A stretch of DNA of 7,137 bases from assembly GCA_013041975.1 (NCBI GenBank), contig JABDQZ010000189.1, positions 1-7,137 on the forward strand, in the 5' to 3' direction. Below, piece by piece: positions 1 to 6,357 of this stretch. The notes below the pieces were generated by a model, which made no database searches, was not told the origin of the DNA, and was given only the letters and a program-made list of their open reading frames with translations. The stretch comes from Gammaproteobacteria bacterium (GTDB taxonomy: Bacteria; Pseudomonadota; Gammaproteobacteria; Chromatiales; Chromatiaceae). Within the stretch, counting starts at the first letter, position 1, and each line of letters opens with the position of its first letter. The position numbers were made by a program, and so were the translations under genes.

Positions 1-1627
1 GTACCAGGTGACCGGTTAAGGCTGCCTGCACGGCAATTTCAGCTGTTTCTTTTTCACGGATTTCACCGACCATGACTACGTCCGGATCCTGGCGCAGAAC
101 ATGCTTAAGCATTTTGGCAAAGGTCAAATCAATATTTTCCTTAACCTCGTTCTGGTTGACGATATCAACCTGGTATTCGACGGGATCTTCGATGGTGACG
201 ATATTTTTTTCAATGCTGTTTAAATAGTTTATAGCGGCATACAGACTGGTGGTTTTACCACTACCTGTTGGACCGGTAACCAGAATCAGTCCATAACTGT
301 TATCCAGCAGGCGCTTGAAAGCAGACAGATTGTCATGACTCATACCCAGCTTATTGACGTCCAGAATTGCCTGGTTTTTATCCAATACGCGCAGCACGAT
401 CTTCTCGCCATAGAGTCCGGGTAATGAACTAAAGCGAAGATCAACCGCTCTGCCCTGTGTATGCACCTGAATACGACCATCCTGAGGCATTCTCCGCTCA
501 GCGATATCCAGGTTGGCCATCACTTTTAACCTCGAAACGATGGAAGCATGCATTTCCGGGCGCGGGGTCATCACTTCATATAACAGCCCATCAATACGAA
601 AACGTATCCGGCTTTTTTTCTGGGAGGGCTCTATATGAATATCACTCGCACCATCATGTACAGCACGTTGAATCATGGAGTTGACCAGGTTAATAACCGG
701 GCTGCCCGCTGCCATTTCATCAATGGCCGAATAATCATCATCAAGACCCTCTTCAACAACTTCAAAATCTTCATCAACTTCGCTGAAATACTCGGTACTG
801 AAGTTGCTTTCTGAAAAAGCCTCGTTGATATTTTCGATGATATTTTCTTTACCTGCCAGTACGGGTCGAACGCGCAAACCGGTACGTTCTTCGACTTCGT
901 TAAAGCTGGGCATCGCTTGTGGATCAGATGTCGCCAAATATAAAATACCGGATATTTCAAACAGCGGTAAAATTTTCAGACGCCGTAATACCCCTACTTC
1001 CATCAGGTGAGTGAGTTCGGGATCGAATAAACCTACACGGATACGAACAAATGGAATGCCCAGCTGTTGACCCAGCGTTTCGAGCATGTCTTTTTCAGAG
1101 ACCCAGCCTTTGTCCACCAGGATCAGCCCGAGACGCTTTCCCATTTTTTTCTGTAGTTGCAAGGCCTCTTCCAGCTCTGCTTGTTTCACCAGGCCATTTT
1201 GAATTAAAACGTCACCAAGATGCAGGGGGGCATCTTGAGAAGGAGCTTTAGGCTGAATTTCGGAACCATCTGCACTCATCAGGTGTACAGATTCTTCCAG
1301 TCCTGTGAAATGAAATATTTCACGGATAACGGCATTGGCATGAATGACTTTTAACCAGCCTCCTACTTTGCGCAGTCGATCATGAAAAGAAACAAGGTCA
1401 TTCAATATTTTACTGTTCAGGCGCTGCACGCTGGTGAGGTCGATGACGGCCTGTGTTTCCCAACGCGTGATGCAATGCTCAATCTCCTGCTTCAGTTGAT
1501 CCAGAACAGCGTCATCTGTCAGCTCCCCCTTAGGGACAAGATGAGTCATCACACCAATACGTGAGCGTAATACATGTTTTCCAGAGCTCTGCTGATCAGC
1601 ACTGGCTGTCTGGATTTCTTCATTCAT
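1..1627 (-). CDS. STAS-MshEN-GspE/PilB-type ATPase (3' end outside window)
   Basis: This is a hexameric motor ATPase of the type II secretion / type IV pilus assembly family, which works at the inner membrane. 542 codons are visible and the frame is open at the left edge. Residues about 25-116 resemble a STAS domain (GEL near 34, a beta strand VIDLTSV at 61-67, FTGL at 107-110). Residues 135-190 hold two 24-residue MshEN-type motifs separated by five residues. An acidic linker follows (about 273-304), then the T2SSE core: Walker A GPTGSGKT at 452-459, Asp box IVTIEDPVE at 476-484, Walker B region with GEIRE at 521-525 and His box TGH at 538-540. The tetracysteine zinc region would lie beyond the edge. 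Walker A sits roughly 120 residues later than in ordinary PilB, matching the added STAS domain. ATG at 1627 was chosen; GAGG lies 13 bases upstream, and an in-frame TTG at 1639 is possible. No pilus or secretion structural gene is visible, so GspE, PilB and MshE roles cannot be separated. Confidence 0.93.
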   Translation of the reverse strand, partial: MNEEIQTASADQQSSGKHVLRSRIGVMTHLVPKGELTDDAVLDQLKQEIEHCITRWETQAVIDLTSVQRLNSKILNDLVSFHDRLRKVGGWLKVIHANAVIREIFHFTGLEESVHLMSADGSEIQPKAPSQDAPLHLGDVLIQNGLVKQAELEEALQLQKKMGKRLGLILVDKGWVSEKDMLETLGQQLGIPFVRIRVGLFDPELTHLMEVGVLRRLKILPLFEISGILYLATSDPQAMPSFNEVEERTGLRVRPVLAGKENIIENINEAFSESNFSTEYFSEVDEDFEVVEEGLDDDYSAIDEMAAGSPVINLVNSMIQRAVHDGASDIHIEPSQKKSRIRFRIDGLLYEVMTPRPEMHASIVSRLKVMANLDIAERRMPQDGRIQVHTQGRAVDLRFSSLPGLYGEKIVLRVLDKNQAILDVNKLGMSHDNLSAFKRLLDNSYGLILVTGPTGSGKTTSLYAAINYLNSIEKNIVTIEDPVEYQVDIVNQNEVKENIDLTFAKMLKHVLRQDPDVVMVGEIREKETAEIAVQAALTGHLV

Positions 1628-1657
1628 GAAACGTTGCAAACCTCATAATGAACAGGG

Positions 1658-3811
1658 TCAGAAATCCCGCTTAAGAATATCAGTCAGTGGCTCCGGCTTT
1701 CCCAGACCGTATCCCTGACCATAATCGATACCCATACTAACCAGCTTGTCCTTGATCACATCATTTTCAACAAACTCGGCAATTGTCTTCAATCCAATTG
1801 CCTTTCCCACTTCATGAATAGCTTTAACCATGACTTCGGAAACAGCATCGCTTATTATCTCCCGGACAAATGAACCATCAATCTTCAAATAGTCGACATC
1901 CATATTTTTCAGGTAACTGAATGAACTAAGACCGGTTCCGAAGTCATCCAGGGAAAATGTACTACCAAGGGTCTTAATCGCTGAAATCAGCAATTTTGCT
2001 TCATTAAGATTGGCAATGGTTGCAGTTTCTGTGACCTCAAAACTGACCTGGCCTGGATGAACCACACCGCGTTGTAGCTGCGCAACGACAAATTCGAGAA
2101 ATCCCTCGTTACAGAGAGATTGACCTGACAGGTTAATTGAAACGTGACTTGGATTTTCAGCAAGCATGTCAATGGTATTTTCTATTACCCAACGATCAAT
2201 ATCCGGCATCAACGAATAGTGTTCCGCAGCCGGCAAAAAGTCATTGGGTTGAACAATCTTGCCCACTTCATCACGCATTCTTAACAGAATTTCATAATGC
2301 GGATATGGCTCTTCTTTCTGAAAAGGCTTTATCAGCTGAGCATAAATGACAAAACGATCCTCCCTCAGGGCACCTTGTATGCGACTGACCCAACGCATTT
2401 CATCGTGTCGTAACAGCAGGTCAACATCGTCCTGTTCAAATACTTTCAATTGGTTGCGGCCCCGTTCCTTGGCCGCATCACGCGCGCCCTCAACCGCACT
2501 GAGGGCAGCAGATGCCGACTCGGTTTTTGGTGAAATCGGTGCGATACCAATGCTGACGCTGATATCATACGACTTCAAGTCCCATTGAAACTCCCGAGCT
2601 TTAATTTCTGCCCTGATTTTCTGCGCAAGATCAACCGCAATGCGTAATGGACAGTCCTCCAGCAGCACAACGAATTTATCACTCGCCAACCTGGCAACAC
2701 TGTCCCTGTTACGAACCAGATGCCTGATAATGCCAGAAACATGGCGGATTAATTCGTCACCGGCCTGCCTGCCACTCATATCATTGATAACCTGTAATTT
2801 ATCAATATCAATATATACCAAAGCATGCGACAAGCCCTTTAATTGAGACTGCTGTACAGCAATATCGAGCTTTGTCTGCAAACTACCAGCATTATTGAGA
2901 CCTGTTAGCTGGTCGAAACATTCGATAACAATATTGCTGACCTTTTTGGACATCACATCCAGCAGGTTTTTGTCACTGTTGGTAAAATCAATTTCCTTCT
3001 GCTGCTTGAGAATGACTAATGCACCAATGACATGGTTATCTCCTGAAAAGACCGGAGCTGCAACTAACTTGTATGGCAGGCTGTCACAACATTCCTCGCG
3101 AATCTTTTCACCAAAACCGTTGATCACAATAGTTTGCTGCTTGTCTTGCAACCAGTTGTAAATTTCATCATTCAGGCTTGGGATGATAATAGACGGATCG
3201 ACTCGTTCTCCTACTTTGGCATAATCGTATATGGCAATGTTCTGATCAGGAAGTATTAACGCCGACATTGCCACGTTCAGAAAATTCGTACAGCTTTTTA
3301 CCAGGTATTCCAGGGATGCTTCACCACCATTACCAAGCGCTTTACTGGGGTCATAGTCATAGACCAGGTTGAGTTCTTCATAGCGCTCCGTCAGTTCCTC
3401 AGACATCATGTTTAACTCAGTATTGAGTTCTATTTCGTGTTGCGCCAGCTCAGCTATAGTCAATAGCGAACTTTCTACGGACTGCAGAGAACTGGCATCA
3501 CCTGAGATGTCCAATGAATTTAACAGAACGATCAAGCGGCCTACCAGCGAACCGTGCAGATCCTTGAGCTGAACAATATAGAGCAGGTCACCATCGGATA
3601 GTATCTGATGAAAAACCTCCTGCTCAGATGACTGCACATCCTCGATGACGGTGGCATAGACGGATTCAAGATTACTGCTTTTTGATGAATCGTTATCATG
3701 AAAGAACTGACCATTAACGTCACGCGCGCTGAGCGCCATGACGCCAGGTAAAAGTTCATTCACCAGGCGAAAATAGTTTCCCAGGTTTATTGTTTTTAGA
3801 ATCGAAGACAT
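1658..3811 (-). CDS. GAF-GGDEF(degenerate)-EAL protein, probable cyclic di-GMP phosphodiesterase
   Basis: This 717-residue soluble protein probably hydrolyses cyclic di-GMP. In order it has an N-terminal sensor-like region (1-105), a helical, probably coiled-coil stretch (110-150), a GAF domain (about 163-295), a GGDEF domain (299-457) and an EAL domain (472-713). The GGDEF signature reads ASDKF at 376-380, so synthesis of cyclic di-GMP is unlikely, but an RxxD site (RNRD, 367-370) is kept. The EAL domain looks complete: EIL at 507-509, Asn560, Glu592, Asp622-Asp623 in DDFGTG, Lys643, Glu679, Glu682 and Gln699. No membrane segment or signal peptide is seen. A longer reading from ATG 3865 would overlap the receiver gene by 44 bases. 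The start at 3811 is preferred because GAGG lies eight bases before it and the gap to the receiver gene is only 10 bases. The degenerate GGDEF probably acts as a regulatory domain; that is inference from similar composite proteins. Confidence 0.95.
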   Translation of the reverse strand: MSSILKTINLGNYFRLVNELLPGVMALSARDVNGQFFHDNDSSKSSNLESVYATVIEDVQSSEQEVFHQILSDGDLLYIVQLKDLHGSLVGRLIVLLNSLDISGDASSLQSVESSLLTIAELAQHEIELNTELNMMSEELTERYEELNLVYDYDPSKALGNGGEASLEYLVKSCTNFLNVAMSALILPDQNIAIYDYAKVGERVDPSIIIPSLNDEIYNWLQDKQQTIVINGFGEKIREECCDSLPYKLVAAPVFSGDNHVIGALVILKQQKEIDFTNSDKNLLDVMSKKVSNIVIECFDQLTGLNNAGSLQTKLDIAVQQSQLKGLSHALVYIDIDKLQVINDMSGRQAGDELIRHVSGIIRHLVRNRDSVARLASDKFVVLLEDCPLRIAVDLAQKIRAEIKAREFQWDLKSYDISVSIGIAPISPKTESASAALSAVEGARDAAKERGRNQLKVFEQDDVDLLLRHDEMRWVSRIQGALREDRFVIYAQLIKPFQKEEPYPHYEILLRMRDEVGKIVQPNDFLPAAEHYSLMPDIDRWVIENTIDMLAENPSHVSINLSGQSLCNEGFLEFVVAQLQRGVVHPGQVSFEVTETATIANLNEAKLLISAIKTLGSTFSLDDFGTGLSSFSYLKNMDVDYLKIDGSFVREIISDAVSEVMVKAIHEVGKAIGLKTIAEFVENDVIKDKLVSMGIDYGQGYGLGKPEPLTDILKRDF

Positions 3812-3819
3812 ATTGATAG

Positions 3820-3823
3820 CCTC
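3820..3823 (-). promoter_or_regulatory. Ribosome binding site that fixes the GGDEF-EAL start
   Basis: GAGG on the minus strand lies eight bases before the ATG at 3811 and overlaps the stop codon of the receiver gene. It is the main reason for preferring 3811 over the upstream ATG at 3865, which would fall inside the receiver gene. Confidence 0.75.
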
Positions 3824-4199
3824 ATATTTTATTGCCTTCGTCGAAATACTCATCCAGCATGGCAATCAGGTTTCGAATGCTTACCGGCTTTTCCATGAAT
3901 TTCAGATTATAAATTTTATTTGACCATTCTCGATGCTCGATTTCAGTTCTGGAGGTCAATACAAAAATCAAAAATTGTCTTTGTGGCATTTCTTCTTCTA
4001 TACGCTGACATAACTCATCACCGGACATTTTTGGCATTTGAATATCTGTAATTAACACATCAGGATGTTGGAGCCTGAGTTTTTCCAGGGCTAATTCACC
4101 ATTACTGACTGCATCCACGGTATAGCCTGCCTTCTCCAGAGACTGTTTCATGAGACGGATAACATAGGGTTCATCATCGGCAATTAAGATTTTTTTCAT
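3822..4199 (-). CDS. Single-domain response regulator (receiver only)
   Basis: The 125-residue protein is a CheY-like receiver with no DNA-binding or enzymatic output domain. All phosphorylation residues are visible: acidic pocket Asp8-Asp9, phosphoacceptor Asp52 within TDIQMP, Thr82, Phe101 at the aromatic switch position and Lys104 in the KP motif. It presumably receives phosphate from the histidine kinase encoded directly upstream, whose stop codon overlaps this start (ATGA), a layout typical of translational coupling. With no output domain it must act by binding another protein. The next gene product (GGDEF-EAL) and the STAS-bearing ATPase are the obvious local candidates, but the sequence does not show which. 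The ribosome binding site is weak (AGG ten bases before ATG), consistent with coupling to the upstream gene. Confidence 0.95.
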   Translation of the reverse strand: MKKILIADDEPYVIRLMKQSLEKAGYTVDAVSNGELALEKLRLQHPDVLITDIQMPKMSGDELCQRIEEEMPQRQFLIFVLTSRTEIEHREWSNKIYNLKFMEKPVSIRNLIAMLDEYFDEGNKI

Positions 4200-6034
4200 G
4201 CGCTCATCGCCTGCTGCAAAATATTTGAATCTTTATCAAGCTTGATAATGAACTCAGAACCTTCACCGAGCTGTGATTTCAGATCCATGTAGCCATGGTG
4301 TAAATTAACTATCTGGTTAACAAGCGGTAACCCAAGACCATGTCCGGTCTGCTCCCTTACATTGTCATCATTTGAACGGAAAAACTTGTCAAAGACCTGA
4401 TGTTGGTCTTCCGGTGAAATACCAATACCGGTATCTCGCACACTGATTTGTACATGTTCATCCGTTTCTTCTACTCGCAGAATGACCTGGCCTCCGGGCT
4501 TGTTATACTTGATGGCATTCGTCAGCAGGTTATTTATGGCAATGCTCAGTAATTCCTTATCGGCATAAATAGCACTGACTTCTCTAGGAATATCTTTAAT
4601 GAACTCCAGATCCCTGCCACGGCCACTTTTAGAAATCGAATCTAACGCATCCTCTAGCAATTCATGGATACGCACACGTTGTTTATTGACTTTCATGCCA
4701 TCCATTTCGAATTTCGTAATGGCCAAAAGATTATTGATCAGGTTTGACAGTCTCTCAACCTGGTCGTGAATTATATTAAGCCCTTCAACCCGCATTTCTT
4801 CAGAAGCACCATCATCGCCCATCAGTGATTCGCTATACATAGACAAGACATTCAAAGGGGTTTTCAGTTCATGAGCAACCTGCGCCACAAACTCACCTCT
4901 ACTTGTCCTGATCATATGCTCTTCAGTGATATCACGTATAACAACCAGAGTACCAATCAGCTTCGAATCATGTTTTGGAGAAAATAGCGGATAAGCATTG
5001 AGTTTTAAGGTTTTACTGGCGTTATCTTGCGGATTGAAGGTTATCGATTCACCCGCATAGCCCTGGTATGACTTGTTTTCATATCGTGAAAGATAATTCA
5101 TTACTTCAGGAATTTTGCACCAGTCCCTTAGTCTTTGACCAACGATCTGTTCGGAGGTAACCCCTAATAATGCATTGATTTTTGTATTGGCATAACTGGG
5201 TACACCTAACATATCCAGCACCAAGATAGCATCTGGTATGGTCTGCATAAGAGTTTCAAGCTTATCTTGCTGATAGGCCAACAGCTTGCTGGAGGCAAAC
5301 AGATCATTACGCTCGCTCTCAAGGTCCCGCGATTTATTGACAGTCAGTTCGATAAAACGATTAAACCGCTCCAGAAAATCGCCCACCTCACCATTGGCAT
5401 GCAACTCCAGCTTTTGATTGGCTGACTGCTCAATCAATTGTTCCATCTTGCTGTTGACTTGTTGCAAAGGACGCACCTCCAATCTAAGCAGAAAATAAAA
5501 CAATGGAACCAGCAGAAATATGGGTAAAGCCAGTGTTGCCAGGAAAGGCAGCTGCTTATAACCCAGGCCATAACCAGGCTTAAAATAACCCAGCCTGACA
5601 TAACCTTTTAATTCGCCACTTGACATCACGGGCGCATGAAACTCAAGAAACGATTGTTTGCCATCCTGAGCCTTAACTTCACGCTCACCCATCCAGGATG
5701 AAGGTTCTAATACATTGGCAGATGATGGAACCACGACCCCCGGTACGACCATATTCCGGTGCACAAGGCCCTCAGCATCAACCACAGCACTGTAGGCATA
5801 ACGAGAGCTGCCCCTGCTATAATGGAGGACACTGAGAATATCCCGGCTACTTTTGTCAGAAACCAATTGATCCCAGGACATCTTACCCATCATCTGCACA
5901 AGACTACCAACATGCGTTCTGATCTGCTGCTCCTCTGCAGTCCGTTGGGCAGAAAAGAGCAGCGCAATAATAATCACGATGACCGCCAGAGAAGAAAAAA
6001 CCACGATCAAACCTAGACGTTCATTACGCCACAT
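4196..6034 (-). CDS. Membrane sensor histidine kinase (Cache-like sensor, HAMP, PAS, HisKA, HATPase)
   Basis: This 612-residue inner-membrane kinase senses a signal outside the cytoplasm and phosphorylates a receiver. Membrane segments lie at about 8-29 and 162-184. Between them is a periplasmic domain of about 130 residues with Cache/PDC-like features (VVDAEG at 84-89, GELKGYVRLGY at 140-150). A HAMP linker (about 185-238) and a PAS domain (about 258-370) follow. The kinase core has the H-box around His388 (AHELKTP, with Glu389 and Thr392 that often support phosphatase activity), the N-box NNLLTNAIKY at 501-510, the G1 box DTGIGIS at 534-540, the F-box FDKFF at 548-552 and the G2 box GHGLGLP at 564-570. 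The core looks fully active. The ATG start has AAGGA ten bases upstream, and a positively charged N-terminus precedes the first membrane helix. It is the first gene of the apparent operon. The ligand cannot be told from sequence. Confidence 0.96.
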   Translation of the reverse strand: MWRNERLGLIVVFSSLAVIVIIIALLFSAQRTAEEQQIRTHVGSLVQMMGKMSWDQLVSDKSSRDILSVLHYSRGSSRYAYSAVVDAEGLVHRNMVVPGVVVPSSANVLEPSSWMGEREVKAQDGKQSFLEFHAPVMSSGELKGYVRLGYFKPGYGLGYKQLPFLATLALPIFLLVPLFYFLLRLEVRPLQQVNSKMEQLIEQSANQKLELHANGEVGDFLERFNRFIELTVNKSRDLESERNDLFASSKLLAYQQDKLETLMQTIPDAILVLDMLGVPSYANTKINALLGVTSEQIVGQRLRDWCKIPEVMNYLSRYENKSYQGYAGESITFNPQDNASKTLKLNAYPLFSPKHDSKLIGTLVVIRDITEEHMIRTSRGEFVAQVAHELKTPLNVLSMYSESLMGDDGASEEMRVEGLNIIHDQVERLSNLINNLLAITKFEMDGMKVNKQRVRIHELLEDALDSISKSGRGRDLEFIKDIPREVSAIYADKELLSIAINNLLTNAIKYNKPGGQVILRVEETDEHVQISVRDTGIGISPEDQHQVFDKFFRSNDDNVREQTGHGLGLPLVNQIVNLHHGYMDLKSQLGEGSEFIIKLDKDSNILQQAMSA

Positions 6035-6044
6035 TGTTAGTGAA

Positions 6045-6049
6045 TCCTT
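6045..6049 (-). promoter_or_regulatory. Ribosome binding site of the histidine kinase gene
   Basis: AAGGA on the minus strand lies ten bases before the ATG at 6034. It is a good Shine-Dalgarno match and supports this start for the first gene of the operon. Confidence 0.7.
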
Positions 6050-6143
6050 AGCAAATTTGTTTAAGAGTTATGTATAAATAATGTTTCAACACCTATGACG
6101 GCATCGGTCATTTAAACTTTAGGAATAAAAATAATTCTGAAAT

Positions 6144-6168
6144 AGTTATTTTATAAAAACTAATAACT
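6144..6168. repeat. Perfect 7-base inverted repeat in the intergenic region
   Basis: AGTTATT at 6144-6150 and its exact complement AATAACT at 6162-6168 are separated by 11 bases. The centre contains the 10-base palindrome TTTTATAAAA (6149-6158). It lies about 110 bases before the kinase start and could be an operator or a weak hairpin. No T run follows on the minus strand, so it is not a standard terminator. In such AT-rich sequence a chance origin is quite possible. Confidence 0.4.
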
Positions 6169-6308
6169 TAGGATAGCTTTACGCTCCTTTCAAAAAGCGG
6201 ATGAAGACAATTGGTCGCTGCTCAGACATCCCTGAAAGCAAGATACTCCTGTTCTTCAGCAATTATTTCAATCAGTTAAAGTTTTATTATATTTTTATCC
6301 TGGCTTTT

Positions 6309-6357
6309 TAGTAGGACGCTCAATATTTCAAGGTCCTTAGGGGTTTACTGTCTACTA
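6309..6357. repeat. Inverted repeat with one arm in the tandem stops of the cyclase gene
   Basis: On the minus strand TAGTAG (6357-6352), which is two extra stop codons, is complementary to CTACTA (6314-6309) across a 37-base spacer. Two more pairs form if one C is bulged. The downstream arm is followed by A residues rather than T, so it does not fit an intrinsic terminator in this direction. It may be chance. Confidence 0.25.

Larger units (their letters stand above)
6035..6357. other. AT-rich intergenic region, probably holding the operon promoter
   Basis: This 323-base stretch separates the cyclase stop from the kinase start. No convincing gene, riboswitch or RNA was seen. Two minus-strand hexamers resemble -10 boxes, TATAAT at 6291-6286 and TATACA at 6076-6071, but neither has a good -35 partner at 16-18 bases, so neither is called as a promoter. 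A short hairpin can form at 6182-6199 (seven pairs, two of them G-T), but no run of T follows it on the minus strand. No intrinsic terminator for the cyclase gene is visible, so some readthrough into the kinase operon cannot be excluded. Confidence 0.6.

Noticed and set aside
457..684. Plus-strand reading frames opposite the ATPase, EAL and kinase genes
   Set aside because: All are antisense shadows of long conserved genes with no recognisable protein features.
716..811. Acidic stretch in the ATPase (residues about 273-304) as a special domain
   Set aside because: Acid-rich linkers between the N1 and N2 domains are common in PilB-type ATPases, so this is ordinary.
673..960. 95-codon reading frame on the minus strand inside the ATPase gene
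   Set aside because: It lies in another frame of a clearly conserved ATPase coding region and has no domain character; it is a shadow.
3812..3865. Longer start for the GGDEF-EAL protein at ATG 3865, adding 18 residues
   Set aside because: It would overlap the receiver gene by 44 bases, and the added residues are an out-of-frame reading of the receiver's end. The ATG at 3811 has a well-placed GAGG.
6182..6199. Hairpin as an intrinsic terminator of the cyclase gene
   Set aside because: The stem is weak, with two G-T pairs, lies more than 150 bases past the stop and is not followed by a T run on the minus strand.
6179..6229. Small minus-strand reading frame of 16 codons in the intergenic gap
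   Set aside because: It has no well-spaced ribosome binding site, is very short and resembles nothing I know.
6035..6357. Cyclic di-GMP riboswitch in the leader of the kinase operon
   Set aside because: The characteristic conserved blocks of the GEMM riboswitch were looked for by eye and not found on either strand.
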